Below, in pieces: positions 51,706-61,516 of a stretch of 64,000 nucleotides of DNA. The translations under genes were made by a program, and so were the position numbers. The notes beneath the pieces were generated by a model. The model searched no databases. It was not told the DNA's origin and was given only the letters and a program-made list of their open reading frames with translations. Position 1 is the first letter of the stretch. Each line of letters begins with the position of its first letter. Source of the DNA: an uncultured bacterium (GTDB lineage: Bacteria; Bacillota; Clostridia; Lachnospirales; Lachnospiraceae); contig CANRVD010000005.1 in NCBI GenBank assembly GCA_947643145.1, forward strand, positions 26,810 through 90,809. Reading direction: 5' to 3'.

Positions 51706-53280
51706 ATGGAAGATTTAGAAGGATTATCATTAGTGGATTTACGTCTGGTTGCAAAAAAGTGGGGATTAAAAGGGGTTACTGCATACCGGAAGCAGGAGCT
51801 TTTGGAATTTTTAAAAGAAGAGCAGAAAAAGCGGCAGGATTCCCCGGCAGAGGAGCAGAAGGCTCCGGTGGTTAAAGAAACGGTGCAGACGAAAAGCAGC
51901 ACATCATATGACCGTAATGTGAAACGCCGGGGAACTGATAAGACGCCTGTAGAACGCCCGGCACGGGAAGAGGAAATCAACAAGAGGAATATGTATAACA
52001 AAAAGGCGCTGTCACGGTATAATGAAAAACAGCAGCGTCGGGAATTTGTACGGAAGGACAGCAGGAAGACGGAAGAAAACACAAATTTCACGGAACGTCC
52101 CCAGAAATATGGGGGTTCACCGTCACCGGTTCCGACCGACATGGAGCAGTTAGACAGCGGTGAGGTACGAACTGGTATTTTAGAGGTGCTGCAGGAGGGA
52201 TATGGTTTTATCCGGTGTGACAATTATCTTCCGGGGGAGGAGGATGTATATGTTTCTCCGGCCCTGATTCGCAAATACCAGCTTCGTACGGGAGATATTC
52301 TGGAGGGAAACATCCGCGTGCGCAACCAAAATGAGAAGTTTGGTGCACTTTTATATATTAAAACAGTAAATGGCTATTCTTTGGATAAGGTGCTGAAACG
52401 CACGAAATTTGAGCAGCTTACTCCGATTTTCCCAAATGAGAGAATTCGTTTGGAGACACCTGGTAGTGGTATTTCCATGCGTATGATGGATTTGATTTCT
52501 CCGATTGGCAAGGGGCAGAGAGGAATGATAGTCTCACAGCCAAAAACGGGAAAGACAACGCTGTTAAAGCAGGTGGCAAAGGCAGTTAAGACAAACCATC
52601 CCCAAATGCATATTATTGTTCTTTTGATTGATGAACGCCCGGAAGAGGTAACGGATATCAAAGAATCTATCATGGGAGATAATGTGGAGGTGATTTATTC
52701 TACCTTTGATGAGCTTCCGGAAAATCATAAAAGAGTATCGGAAATGGTAATTGAAAGAGCAAAACGTCTGGTAGAGCATGGTGAGGAGGTAATGATACTG
52801 TTAGACAGCATTACCCGCCTTGCAAGGGCATATAATCTGACGGTACAGCCAAGCGGGCGTACGTTATCCGGCGGACTTGACCCGGCAGCACTCCATATGC
52901 CGAAACGTTTCTTTGGTGCTGCAAGAAATATGAGGGAAGGCGGAAATCTGACCATTCTGGCCACAGCGCTGGTAGATACGGGCAGTAAGATGGATGATGT
53001 TGTATTTGAGGAGTTTAAGGGAACCGGTAATATGGAACTTGTGCTTGACCGTTCCCTGTCGGAAAAGAGGGTGTTTCCGGCAATTGATTTACAAAAGTCA
53101 AGTACCCGCAGGGAGGATCTGCTATTGGCGCAGGAGGAAATTGAAGCAACTTTCCTGATGAGGAAAGCCTTTGGCGGAACAAAATCAGAAGAAGCGGTAG
53201 AGCGCATTATTGATATGTTCCGTAAAACGAAAAATAATCAGGAATTCATCCAGTTGGTTAAAAAGGTCAAAATAGTGTGA
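51706..53280 (+). CDS. rho: Transcription termination factor Rho
   Basis: Rho is the hexameric RNA helicase that ends transcription. ATG 51706 has GGAGG five bases upstream; a longer frame from 51622 runs through the leader hairpin and is rejected. The 524-residue protein has a Rho_N domain (about 3-38), a charged, basic insert of about 100 residues (40-145), the RNA-binding cold-shock-like domain, and the ATPase part with P-K-T-G-K-T-T-L-L, D-E-R-P-E-E and the L-D-S-I-T-R-L-A-R-A-Y loop. The stop codon lies in a GTGAATCGTAGC repeat variant. Confidence 0.97.
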   Translation: MEDLEGLSLVDLRLVAKKWGLKGVTAYRKQELLEFLKEEQKKRQDSPAEEQKAPVVKETVQTKSSTSYDRNVKRRGTDKTPVERPAREEEINKRNMYNKKALSRYNEKQQRREFVRKDSRKTEENTNFTERPQKYGGSPSPVPTDMEQLDSGEVRTGILEVLQEGYGFIRCDNYLPGEEDVYVSPALIRKYQLRTGDILEGNIRVRNQNEKFGALLYIKTVNGYSLDKVLKRTKFEQLTPIFPNERIRLETPGSGISMRMMDLISPIGKGQRGMIVSQPKTGKTTLLKQVAKAVKTNHPQMHIIVLLIDERPEEVTDIKESIMGDNVEVIYSTFDELPENHKRVSEMVIERAKRLVEHGEEVMILLDSITRLARAYNLTVQPSGRTLSGGLDPAALHMPKRFFGAARNMREGGNLTILATALVDTGSKMDDVVFEEFKGTGNMELVLDRSLSEKRVFPAIDLQKSSTRREDLLLAQEEIEATFLMRKAFGGTKSEEAVERIIDMFRKTKNNQEFIQLVKKVKIV

Positions 53281-53330
53281 ATCGTAGCGGGCAACAATAC
53301 AAGAACTGTGTTAAATTGCGAAAAAATATG

Positions 53331-53359
53331 TTGCAATCACATATTTACTGTGTTATACT
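53331..53359 (+). promoter_or_regulatory. Promoter of rpmE
   Basis: TTGCAA (53331-53336), 17 bp, TATACT (53354-53359). The leader that follows (53366-53445) can form CGAAAAGA/TTTTTCG and CTGTC/GGCAG stems, possibly an L31 autoregulatory leader; I cannot confirm that. Confidence 0.65.
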
Positions 53360-53451
53360 TAAGAAGTTGTGTTAAAAAATGAAATCGAAAAGAAGTCATC
53401 TTTTTCGTATATGGATATGCTGTCTTTTGGATGGCAGAATGGAGGTAAATC

Positions 53452-53658
53452 ATGAGAGAAGGAATTCATCCTAACTATTATCAGGCTAAGGTTGTATGCA
53501 ACTGTGGAAATGAGTTTGTAACTGGTTCTACAAAGGAAGAGATTCATGTAGAAATCTGTTCAAAGTGTCATTCATTCTATACAGGACAGCAGAAGGCAAT
53601 TAAGGCCCGTGGTGCGATTGATAAGTTCAACCGTAAGTACGGCATCCAGGCTAACTAG
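53452..53658 (+). CDS. rpmE: Ribosomal protein bL31, zinc-binding form
   Basis: The 68-residue protein begins M-R-E-G-I-H-P-N-Y and keeps all four zinc cysteines: Cys16, Cys18, Cys36 and Cys39. This is the C-plus form that depends on zinc. GGAGG precedes ATG 53452. It follows rho, a common order in Firmicutes. Confidence 0.97.
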   Translation: MREGIHPNYYQAKVVCNCGNEFVTGSTKEEIHVEICSKCHSFYTGQQKAIKARGAIDKFNRKYGIQAN

Positions 53659-53688
53659 TGATATATTTGGCCAGTACGCTGGCCATAT

Positions 53689-53730
53689 AAAAGGTCATAG
53701 TGCCCGTTTGTTCGGACACTGTGACCTTTT
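53689..53730 (+). terminator. Rho-independent terminator after rpmE
   Basis: AAAAGGTCATAGTGCCC and GGACACTGTGACCTTTT pair over 17 positions with two mismatches around a GTTTGTTC loop. A small GGCCA/TGGCC stem comes before it. Confidence 0.85.
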
Positions 53731-53784
53731 GTGGCTTAAATACCCTTTTGGTCCGGTAACATAGAATGGAGGAAATTATAAAAT

Positions 53785-55017
53785 ATGAAATCATCAGGAA
53801 TTGGTGGACAGGCTGTATTAGAAGGCGTTATGATGAGAAACAAGTCTGTATACGCGGTGGCAGTCAGAAAGCCGGATGGAAATATAGCGGTCACCCGTGG
53901 AAATTGTAAGAGCCTTTCAGAGCGCTCCCTCTTTTTCCGCCTGCCAATTGTCCGTGGCGTTGTTTCCTTTTTTGAATCACTGATACTTGGTATGCGCACT
54001 CTGACATATTCTGCCAGCTTTTATGAGGAAGAGGAAGAAAAGCAGCAGGCAAAGAAAAAAGAAAAGACAGAAGCAGAAGAAAACTGGAAAGAAAGTCTGC
54101 AGATGGGACTTACAATTGTATTAGCAGTCGTTATTGCGGTAGTGGCTTTTGTAATCTTTCCATATTATTTGTCTGAGCTTTTAGCAGATAAAATATCCTC
54201 CCATGCTGCACTTGCAGCGATTGAGGGAGTGATTCGTGTTATTTTATTTTTGGGATATATAGTTGCAATTTCATTAATGAAGGATATTAACCGGACATTT
54301 ATGTATCATGGAGCGGAACATAAGACGATTAACTGTATTGAAAACGGGCTGGATTTGACAGTGGAAAATGTCCGCAGACAGTCAAAGCATCACAGGCGTT
54401 GTGGTACGAGTTTCCTGTTTTTTGTGGTTTTTCTGAGCATTATTTTCTTTATGCTGATACATTTTGATAATATGTGGCTGCGGCTGCTTTCCAGGATTAT
54501 TCTGGTACCTGTGATTGCAGGTGTTTCGTTTGAGTTTATCCATTTTGCCGGAAACAGTGACAGCAAAGTGGTAGAGGTACTTAGTAAGCCGGGAATGCTT
54601 TTGCAGTTATTAACAACCCGCGAGCCTGATAATAAGATGATAGAAGTGGCGATTGCTTCTGTGGAAGAGGTATTTGACTGGAAAGAATACCAGAGACGCT
54701 GCATTGCTGCAAAGAAGAGCCGTGCAAAGATTGAAAAGGGCAGACAGGACGCTGCGGGAAAGAAGAAATCCAGAGCAGAGATTGCAGAGGAAATCAAGCG
54801 GCGTGAGGAAGAAAATGCCCGGCGTGCAAATGACCGTGCCCGTCGTATTATGGAGCAGGAGCGGAAAGAAGCAGAGTTAGAAAAGCTTGCAGATGAAGCC
54901 GCCAAGAGAAAATCAAAGCGGGAAGCAATGATGCAAAAGGTAGAGGAAGAAGATTCTTTGTCTGGCTTGGACCATTACTTTGATGATAAGGATTCTGATA
55001 AGGATTCAAAAGAGTAG
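53785..55017 (+). CDS. DUF1385 membrane protein (YqhQ-like)
   Basis: The 410-residue protein has the DUF1385 start G-G-Q-A-V-L-E-G-V-M-M-R, three to four membrane segments and the Y-H-G-A-E-H-K-x-I-N-C-I/Y-E motif with conserved His and Glu residues. The family is widespread next to prmC and prfA in Firmicutes; its role is unknown. The last 100 residues are a Lys/Arg/Glu-rich coiled coil with an acidic end, an extension beyond the common length. GGAGG stands before ATG 53785. Confidence 0.9.
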   Translation: MKSSGIGGQAVLEGVMMRNKSVYAVAVRKPDGNIAVTRGNCKSLSERSLFFRLPIVRGVVSFFESLILGMRTLTYSASFYEEEEEKQQAKKKEKTEAEENWKESLQMGLTIVLAVVIAVVAFVIFPYYLSELLADKISSHAALAAIEGVIRVILFLGYIVAISLMKDINRTFMYHGAEHKTINCIENGLDLTVENVRRQSKHHRRCGTSFLFFVVFLSIIFFMLIHFDNMWLRLLSRIILVPVIAGVSFEFIHFAGNSDSKVVEVLSKPGMLLQLLTTREPDNKMIEVAIASVEEVFDWKEYQRRCIAAKKSRAKIEKGRQDAAGKKKSRAEIAEEIKRREEENARRANDRARRIMEQERKEAELEKLADEAAKRKSKREAMMQKVEEEDSLSGLDHYFDDKDSDKDSKE

Positions 55018-55031
55018 AAGGGTCTGGGATT

Positions 55032-55874
55032 ATGACATATCAGGAGCTTTTGGAAGAAGGAAGGCAGACCTTGAAAATTGCCGGTATAGCAGATGCGGAA
55101 ATGGACAGTTTTCTTTTATTTGAATATGTTATCGGCATGGACCGCGGGCAGTTTTTCCTAAAAGGGAAGGATTTAACGTCTGCAGAAGAGGTTATGCAGT
55201 ACCGCAGGCTGATTGCAGTCAGAAGCAGCCGTGTTCCATTACAGTATATTACCGGTGAGCAGGAATTCATGGGGCTGCCTTTTTCTGTAAATAAAAAGGT
55301 GCTTGTACCAAGGCAGGACACAGAATGTCTTGTAGAACTGTCCCTTCCTTTCGTGAAAGGGAAGAGGGTATTAGACATGTGTACTGGTTCGGGATGTATT
55401 GCAGTTTCCCTGACAGTGTTAGGGAATCCGTCTGTGTGCCATGCAGTGGATATATCAGAAGAGGCTTTGGAGGTTGCAAGACAGAATGCAGAAAGAAACC
55501 ATGCTGCGGTAACATGGATTAAAAGTAATTTATTTGAAAAGGTAACACAAACATACGATGTTATTATATCAAATCCGCCATATATTCCGCCTAGCGTTAT
55601 CGAAGGGCTGGAAGAGGAGGTCAGGGAGCATGAACCAAGGCTTGCTCTGGATGGCGGTGAAGACGGCCTTGCATTTTACAGGGATATTACAAAAGGAAGT
55701 AAGGCATATTTAGAAGACGGCGGTTATCTTTTTTATGAGATTGGCTGTGAGCAGGCTGCGGATGTTATGGCAATCATGGAGGCAGAGGGCTTTTCGGAAG
55801 TGGCGTGCAGGAAAGATTATGCAGGAAATGACAGAGTGGTGTATGGGCGCAGAAAATTTGTAAGCAGGAAATGA
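55032..55874 (+). CDS. prmC: Release factor glutamine methyltransferase PrmC
   Basis: PrmC methylates the glutamine of the GGQ motif of release factors. The 280-residue product has the SAM site (V-L-D-M-C-T-G-S-G-C-I-A) and the catalytic N-P-P-Y in I-I-S-N-P-P-Y-I-P-P. It starts 14 bp after the DUF1385 gene and lies before its substrate's gene, prfA. Confidence 0.95.
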   Translation: MTYQELLEEGRQTLKIAGIADAEMDSFLLFEYVIGMDRGQFFLKGKDLTSAEEVMQYRRLIAVRSSRVPLQYITGEQEFMGLPFSVNKKVLVPRQDTECLVELSLPFVKGKRVLDMCTGSGCIAVSLTVLGNPSVCHAVDISEEALEVARQNAERNHAAVTWIKSNLFEKVTQTYDVIISNPPYIPPSVIEGLEEEVREHEPRLALDGGEDGLAFYRDITKGSKAYLEDGGYLFYEIGCEQAADVMAIMEAEGFSEVACRKDYAGNDRVVYGRRKFVSRK

Positions 55875-55894
55875 AGCAGACAACGAAGCTGAAT

Positions 55895-55935
55895 GTTTTA
55901 CGCGCGATGTTTAGAACAGCCGTGAATCGTAACAG
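55895..55935. repeat. GATGTTTAGAACRGCYGTGAATMGTAAC intergenic element
   Basis: The sequence ATGTTTAGAACAGCCGTGAATCGTAACAGC matches the one at 51190-51220 (ATGTTTAGAACGGCTGTGAATAGTAACAAG) and a weaker copy at 21117-21145. These are longer versions of the GTGAATAGTAAC unit. This one sits between prmC and prfA. Confidence 0.7.
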
Positions 55936-55968
55936 CAGGAAAATGGCTTTGTAGAAATGAGGTATGAA

Positions 55969-57045
55969 ATGTTTGACAGATTAGAAGACTTAGTAAGGCG
56001 TTTAGAGGAACTGAATATTGAGCTGTCGGAGCCGGATACCGTTAGTAATCAGGAAAAATACCGTCAGTTGATGAAGGAGCAGAATGAATTAACGCCTATT
56101 GTTGAAAAATATATGGAGTATAAAAAGGCGAAGGAAGGAATTGAGGAAAGCCTTGCGATCCTTGATGAGGAGAGTGATGAGGAAATGCGGGAGCTTGCGA
56201 AGGAGGAATTAAATAACTGTAAGCAGGCAGTAGAAGACTGTGAGCAGGAATTAAAGATTCTGATGCTTCCAAAGGACCCAAATGATGATAAGAATGTTAT
56301 TGTGGAAATCCGTGGTGGTGCCGGCGGAGATGAGGCAGCGCTTTTTGCAGCGGATTTATTCCGTATGTACTCGAAGTATGCAGAGACAAACCGCTGGAAG
56401 GTGGAAGTGATGAGTGCAAATGAAAATGGGATTGGCGGCTTTAAGGAAATTGTGTTTATGGTAATCGGTTCGGGGGCATATTCGAAGCTCAAATATGAGA
56501 GTGGGGTTCACCGTGTACAGCGGATTCCAACGACGGAATCTGGTGGAAGAATCCATACATCAACTGCTACTGTGGCGATTATGCCTGAAGTGGAAGAAGT
56601 GGAAGTATTTGTAGACCCTAATGATTGTAAAATTGACGTATACCGTGCTTCTGGTAATGGTGGACAGTGTGTCAACACAACAGACTCCGCAGTGCGTATT
56701 ACCCATATCCCAACGGGAATTGTGGTTACCTGTCAGGATGAGAAGTCACAGCTTAAAAATAAAGATAAGGCGATGAAAGTACTTCGCTCCCGGATTTATG
56801 ACATGGAGCAGGAGAAAGCCAACAGCGAGCAGGCTGCAGAGCGTAGGAGCCAGGTAGGAACCGGGGATCGTTCCGAGAAAATCCGCACGTATAATTTTCC
56901 ACAGGGGCGTGTGACGGACCATAGAATTAAATTTACAAGCCACCGTTTAAGTGAAATTCTGGAAGGAGATTTGGTTGAGGTAATTCAGAATATCACTGCT
57001 GCCGACCAGACAGCGAAGCTTGCAAAATTAAACGAAAGTGCGTAA
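55969..57045 (+). CDS. prfA: Peptide chain release factor 1
   Basis: RF1 ends translation at UAA and UAG. ATG 55969 (M-F-D-R-L-E-D-L) has GAGG six bases upstream; ATG 55957 lies within the ribosome site. The 358-residue protein has P-T-T (187-189) in place of the usual P-x-T anticodon-like tripeptide, which fits the consensus, and G-G-Q at 231-233 in G-N-G-G-Q-C-V-N. Length is normal. Confidence 0.96.
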   Translation: MFDRLEDLVRRLEELNIELSEPDTVSNQEKYRQLMKEQNELTPIVEKYMEYKKAKEGIEESLAILDEESDEEMRELAKEELNNCKQAVEDCEQELKILMLPKDPNDDKNVIVEIRGGAGGDEAALFAADLFRMYSKYAETNRWKVEVMSANENGIGGFKEIVFMVIGSGAYSKLKYESGVHRVQRIPTTESGGRIHTSTATVAIMPEVEEVEVFVDPNDCKIDVYRASGNGGQCVNTTDSAVRITHIPTGIVVTCQDEKSQLKNKDKAMKVLRSRIYDMEQEKANSEQAAERRSQVGTGDRSEKIRTYNFPQGRVTDHRIKFTSHRLSEILEGDLVEVIQNITAADQTAKLAKLNESA

Positions 57046-57089
57046 TAATATCGGCAAATTTTATGAGAAGGCATGGAGCAGTATATGTA

Positions 57090-57875
57090 ATGATAAGCAG
57101 TGAATCAAATACGCAGATAAAAGAAATTGCCAAATTGCAGAAAAATGCAAGGGAGCGCCGGAAGAAAGGGCTTTTTGTTGTTGAAGGAATTAAGTTAGTT
57201 ATGGAGGCGGCAAAACATGGCAGACTCCAGCAGATTTATGTGTCGGAAACTGCGATGGAGGGACTTTCAGAAGAGGCTGGTAAGCTCGTCTGGCAGTACC
57301 CTATGGAAATTGTGACAGATGCAGTTTTGAAATCTGTATCAGAGACAGTGACACCACAGGGAATATTAGGGCTGGTGCGTATCCCTTCTTACGATTTGGA
57401 AGAAATGATAAAGGATGAAAAGCGTGCTTTCCTTTTGTTGGATAACCTGCGTGATCCAGGTAATCTGGGAACCATTCTGCGTACGGCGGAAGGTGCAGAT
57501 ATGTCCGGTGTTATTCTGAGCAGGGAATGTGTTGATTTATTTAATCCGAAGGTAGTCCGTTCGACAATGGGAGCTGTTTTCAGAGTACCTTTCTACTATA
57601 CAGAGGACTTAACGGATGTTATTGATATTTTGAAACATAGGAAAATTCCTGTATATGGAGCTATGCTGCAGGGAAGTGTAGTATATGATGAGGTGGATTA
57701 CCGTCCGGGTGCTGCTATCGTAATTGGAAATGAGGCGAAAGGGATTTCGGATGCAGTTGCCGGACAGCTAAGTGCAAAAGTAAGAATTCCAATGGCAGGA
57801 AGTCTGGAGTCGTTAAATGCAGCGGTATCCGCGGCGATTTTAATGTATGAGGTGGCAAGGCAGAAGAGAGAATAG
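57090..57875 (+). CDS. SpoU/TrmH-family RNA 2'-O-methyltransferase
   Basis: The 261-residue enzyme has a substrate-binding N-terminus (K-L-Q-K-N-A-R-E-R-R-K-K-G-L-F-V-V-E-G) and the three SpoU motifs: D-N-L-R-D-P-G-N-L-G-T-I-L-R-T-A, V-I-G-N-E-A-K-G-I and I-P-M-A-G-S-L-E-S-L-N-A-A-V-S. It probably methylates rRNA or tRNA; the site is unknown. ATG 57090 gives a typical start, but its GGAG is 11 bases away; ATG 57063 is possible with no ribosome site. Confidence 0.9.
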   Translation: MISSESNTQIKEIAKLQKNARERRKKGLFVVEGIKLVMEAAKHGRLQQIYVSETAMEGLSEEAGKLVWQYPMEIVTDAVLKSVSETVTPQGILGLVRIPSYDLEEMIKDEKRAFLLLDNLRDPGNLGTILRTAEGADMSGVILSRECVDLFNPKVVRSTMGAVFRVPFYYTEDLTDVIDILKHRKIPVYGAMLQGSVVYDEVDYRPGAAIVIGNEAKGISDAVAGQLSAKVRIPMAGSLESLNAAVSAAILMYEVARQKRE

Positions 57876-57915
57876 AAATTCTTGTGTTTTCCTCCAAAAT
57901 AGTTTATAATTCATG

Positions 57916-57951
57916 ACAATAGGTTTACTGGCGAAGGCTGTAATCTATTGT
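57916..57951. repeat. ACAATAGGTTTRC palindromic repeat, 36 bp
   Basis: ACAATAGGTTTACTGGC-GAA-GGCTGTAATCTATTGT is an imperfect palindrome between the methyltransferase gene and nfeD. Confidence 0.75.
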
Positions 57952-57982
57952 ATGAGAAATTGTTTATGAGGAGGGATGAAAC

Positions 57983-58423
57983 ATGCAGCCGATATACTGG
58001 TTAATTATGGTTGCCATACTTTTGGTTTTGGAAATGGTGACTTTGGGATTAACAACAATCTGGTTTGCCGGTGGGGCACTGGTGGCTTATATTGCAGGAT
58101 TATGTACGGCACCGCTTTGGCTGCAGATTGTATTGTTTCTAATCGTCTCTATTGTTTTATTGGTTTTTACAAGACCGGTTGTAGAAAGACATTTGAATAA
58201 TAACAGGGAGAAAACCAATGTTGACAGCCTGATTGGAAAGCATGGAAAAGTTATTGAGGAGATTGATAATTTTAACCAGACAGGTAAGGTGTCCTTAAAC
58301 GGAATGGAGTGGACGGCGAGAAGCAATATTGCCGAAGAGAAGATTTCACCAGGCAGCAGGGTGGAAGTCAAAGAGGTAAAAGGGGCGCATTTGGTTGTAG
58401 CGGTTTGCAGCCCGGAGGAGTAA
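57983..58423 (+). CDS. NfeD-like membrane protein
   Basis: The 146-residue short NfeD has two to three membrane segments (about 4-70) and a C-terminal OB-fold domain (about 78-143) with G-K-H-G-K-V-I-E-E-I and G-S-R-V-E-V. It is followed 67 bp later by an SPFH gene, the usual partner. The pair is thought to organise membrane microdomains. Confidence 0.9.
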   Translation: MQPIYWLIMVAILLVLEMVTLGLTTIWFAGGALVAYIAGLCTAPLWLQIVLFLIVSIVLLVFTRPVVERHLNNNREKTNVDSLIGKHGKVIEEIDNFNQTGKVSLNGMEWTARSNIAEEKISPGSRVEVKEVKGAHLVVAVCSPEE

Positions 58424-58490
58424 ATAGTTCAAAAACAAGCAAGAGACGTGCATGATCCTGAAAACAGAATGCACGCAGATGGAGGTAAAG

Positions 58491-59411
58491 ATGCCAGTAG
58501 GTTTTATTGTCTTATTAGTAATTGTTCTAATCGTATTGTTATCCTGCATTAATGTGGTACCGCAGGCGAAAGCATATGTAGTAGAGAGGCTTGGAGGTTA
58601 TCAGACAACATGGGGAGTTGGTATTCATTTTAAGATGCCGATTATTGACCATGTGGCAAAACGTGTTATTTTGAAGGAACAGGTTGTTGATTTCGCACCA
58701 CAGCCGGTTATTACAAAGGATAATGTTACGATGCAGATTGATACCGTAATCTTTTTCCAGATTACAGACCCGAAGCTTTATGCATACGGTGTCGAAAACC
58801 CAATTGTGGCGATTGAGAATTTGTCGGCAACAACACTTAGAAATGTTATTGGTGAGCTTGAGTTAGACCAGACACTGACATCCCGTGAGACAATTAATAC
58901 CAAAATGCGGGCTTCATTAGATACGGCAACCGACCCTTGGGGAATTAAGGTAAACCGTGTGGAATTAAAAAATATTATTCCGCCGGCTGCTATCCGTGAT
59001 GCAATGGAGAAGCAGATGAAAGCAGAACGTGAAAAGAGAGAAGCAATTCTTCGCTCACAGGGTGAGAAGGAGTCGGCAATCTTAGTAGCACAAGGTAATA
59101 AGGAAGCAGCAATTCTTGATGCAGAAGCTGAAAAGGCAGCAGCAATTTTGAGGGCTGAGGCTACAAAGGAAGCAACAATCCGTGAGGCAGAAGGTCAGGC
59201 ACAGGCGATTTTAGCTGTGCAGAAGGCGAAAGCAGATGGTATTCGTATGCTGAATGAGGCTGGGGCTACTGATAAGGTAATTAAATTGAAGAGTCTGGAA
59301 GCATTTGAGGCAGCAGCAGATGGAAAGGCAACCAAGATTATTATTCCATCAGAAATTCAGTCTATGGCAGGTCTTGTTTCATCAATAAAAGAAGTTGCAA
59401 AGGACAATTAA
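58491..59411 (+). CDS. SPFH/band 7 protein (stomatin/paraslipin-like)
   Basis: ATG 58491 has GGAGG (58481-58485) five bases upstream; an in-frame ATG at 58452 is too early. The 306-residue protein has an N-terminal hydrophobic hairpin (about 3-20), the SPFH domain (about 22-180, with V-V-P-Q-A-x-A-Y-V-V-E-R-L-G) and a coiled coil rich in Glu/Ala repeats (190-260). It belongs to the stomatin/QmcA type and forms membrane oligomers, probably with the NfeD protein before it. Confidence 0.93.
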   Translation: MPVGFIVLLVIVLIVLLSCINVVPQAKAYVVERLGGYQTTWGVGIHFKMPIIDHVAKRVILKEQVVDFAPQPVITKDNVTMQIDTVIFFQITDPKLYAYGVENPIVAIENLSATTLRNVIGELELDQTLTSRETINTKMRASLDTATDPWGIKVNRVELKNIIPPAAIRDAMEKQMKAEREKREAILRSQGEKESAILVAQGNKEAAILDAEAEKAAAILRAEATKEATIREAEGQAQAILAVQKAKADGIRMLNEAGATDKVIKLKSLEAFEAAADGKATKIIIPSEIQSMAGLVSSIKEVAKDN

Positions 59412-59434
59412 AAGAAATGATATCTTAGTAAGAG

Positions 59435-59486
59435 TAATGTAACCCCCGGATGTCTGAAAAGATATTCGGGGGTTACATTATTATTT
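59435..59486 (+). terminator. Rho-independent terminator after the SPFH gene
   Basis: TAATGTAACCCCCGGAT (59435-59451) pairs with ATTCGGGGGTTACATTA (59464-59480) and is followed by TTATTTG. The 17-base stem is one of the strongest in the window. Confidence 0.88.
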
Positions 59487-59520
59487 GAGCAGCCGGATTG
59501 GCGGCGGATTGGAGAGTAAA

Positions 59521-60513
59521 ATGGATTTAAAAGGACGTAATTTTTTGACGCTGAAGGATTTTACACCAGAAGAGATTACTTATCTTGTTGATTTGGCAGC
59601 AGATTTAAAGGATAAGAAAAAGAAGGGGATTTTGGTAAATAATTATGTGGGAAAGAATGTAGCGCTTATTTTTGAGAAGACAAGCACACGTACCCGCTGT
59701 TCTTTTGAAGTGGCAGCACATGATATGGGAATGGGAACGACTTATTTGGAGCCTTCTGGTTCCCAAATTGGCAAGAAAGAGAGTATTGCAGATACAGCAA
59801 GGGTTTTGGGGCGTATGTTTGATGGGATTGAATACCGTGGATTTGGACAGGAGATTGTGGAGGAGCTTGCAAAACATGCAGGTGTACCGGTTTGGAATGG
59901 TTTGACAAATGAGTATCATCCGACACAGATGTTGGCAACGCTTCTGACCATTCGTGAGCATCTTGGAAAAATAAAGGGTGTGAAGCTGGTATATATGGGA
60001 GATGCCAGATATAATATGGGAAATTCCCTGATGATAGCCTGTGCAAAGATGGGGATGGATTTTGTTGCCTGTACTGCAAAGGAGTATTTTCCGAATGAAG
60101 CGCTTGTGGAAGAGTGTCAGGAGTATGCAAAGGCTTCCGGCGGTTCTATTTTGCTGACGGAGGATGTTATGACAGGGACGAAGGATGCAGATGTGATTTA
60201 TACAGATGTATGGGTGTCTATGGGCGAGCCAGATGAGGTTTGGGCAGAGCGGATAAAGAAATTGTCACCATATCAGGTAAATAAAAAGGTAATGGAAAAT
60301 GCAAAGGATACGGCTATTTTTACACATTGCCTGCCTGCTTTCCACGACTTGAAAACGGGAATTGGCAGGGAAGTATATGAAAAGTTTGGCATGAAAGAGT
60401 TAGAAGTTACGGATGAGGTATTTGAATCCAGCCAATCTGTTGTATTTGACGAGGCAGAGAACAGAATGCATACCATTAAGGCAGTAATGGCAGCAACATT
60501 AGGTGAGGATTAA
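59521..60513 (+). CDS. argF: Ornithine carbamoyltransferase
   Basis: ArgF makes citrulline from ornithine and carbamoyl phosphate. ATG 59521 has GGAG six bases upstream; an earlier in-frame start at 59485 lies in the terminator's tail. The 330-residue enzyme has the carbamoyl-phosphate site S55-T-R-T-R59 and the ornithine-site H-C-L-P-A-F-H-D. Biosynthetic and catabolic forms (ArgF/ArcB) cannot be separated by sequence alone, and no other arg or arc genes are here. Confidence 0.93.
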   Translation: MDLKGRNFLTLKDFTPEEITYLVDLAADLKDKKKKGILVNNYVGKNVALIFEKTSTRTRCSFEVAAHDMGMGTTYLEPSGSQIGKKESIADTARVLGRMFDGIEYRGFGQEIVEELAKHAGVPVWNGLTNEYHPTQMLATLLTIREHLGKIKGVKLVYMGDARYNMGNSLMIACAKMGMDFVACTAKEYFPNEALVEECQEYAKASGGSILLTEDVMTGTKDADVIYTDVWVSMGEPDEVWAERIKKLSPYQVNKKVMENAKDTAIFTHCLPAFHDLKTGIGREVYEKFGMKELEVTDEVFESSQSVVFDEAENRMHTIKAVMAATLGED

Positions 60514-60514
60514 T

Positions 60515-61516
60515 ATGAAAGAAAGAATCCTTAGGGCACTTCGGGAAAATAGCGAAGGTTATGTGTCCGGAGCGGCGTTGTGTGAAGAGTTTGGCGTATC
60601 AAGACAGGCTGTGTGGAAGAATATAACTGCATTAAAAGAAAATGGATATGGGATTGAGTCAGTGACGAATAAAGGTTACCGTCTGGTTTCTGTCCCGGAC
60701 AGGTTGTATGGATTTGATATTTTAAGCAGGCTTCCGAAAGATTGCCTTTGCAGGAAGGTAGAGTATTTTGAACGGCTGGACTCTACAAATACGAAAGCGA
60801 AGCAGCTTGCAGAACTGGGAGAGGAAGAAGGAACTCTGGTAGTTGCAGAATCCCAGACAGCAGGAAAGGGACGCAGAGGAAGAGGATGGGATTCGGAGTC
60901 TGGAGTGGGAATCTGGATGACACTTCTTTTAAGGCCGTCGCTTCCTCCTGCAAAAGTATCGGGAATTACCTTGCTTTCTGCCCTGGCTCTGACCAAAGCG
61001 CTTCGTGAGATATGTGATGTCCGTGCAGAAATCAAATGGCCAAATGATGTCATTGTTGATAAAAAGAAGATATGTGGTATACTTACGGAGATGAGTTCCG
61101 AAGAAAATTACATTCATTATGCAGTTGTCGGCATTGGTATCAATGTAAATACAACAAGATTCCCAAAGGAAATAGAGGAGATTGCAGGTTCGGTTCTTGG
61201 TCAGACAGGAATCCGGGTAAACCGCTGTGATTTGCTTGCAAACACAGTGAAATATTTTTGCCGGTATTATGAACAGTTTAACAGGGAGCAGGATTTATCT
61301 TCTTTTATAGAGGATTATAATGCGGTACTTGCAAATTTAGGCAGGGAAGTAAAGGTTTATTATGGGATGGTGGAAAATGCCGCAGAGGAGCAGACGGACA
61401 CTGGGATTGCAAGAGGAATAGACAGTGAAGGGGCGCTTTTGGTAGAGATAGATGGGCAAATCAGGAGAATTCTTTCAGGGGAAGTTTCAGTAAGGGGGCT
61501 GTATGGATATGTTTGA
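60515..61516 (+). CDS. birA: Biotin-protein ligase / biotin repressor BirA
   Basis: BirA activates biotin to biotinyl-AMP and attaches it to the carrier protein. ATG 60515 follows the argF stop by one base, with AGGTGAGG overlapping the argF end, so it is coupled to argF. The 333-residue protein has an N-terminal winged helix (about 5-60, S-R-Q-A-V-W-K-N-I), so it may also repress biotin genes, and the ligase domain with A-G-K-G-R-R-G-R-G-W and K-W-P-N-D-V. Its substrate here is most likely AccB Lys137, at the other end of the window. Confidence 0.95.
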   Translation: MKERILRALRENSEGYVSGAALCEEFGVSRQAVWKNITALKENGYGIESVTNKGYRLVSVPDRLYGFDILSRLPKDCLCRKVEYFERLDSTNTKAKQLAELGEEEGTLVVAESQTAGKGRRGRGWDSESGVGIWMTLLLRPSLPPAKVSGITLLSALALTKALREICDVRAEIKWPNDVIVDKKKICGILTEMSSEENYIHYAVVGIGINVNTTRFPKEIEEIAGSVLGQTGIRVNRCDLLANTVKYFCRYYEQFNREQDLSSFIEDYNAVLANLGREVKVYYGMVENAAEEQTDTGIARGIDSEGALLVEIDGQIRRILSGEVSVRGLYGYV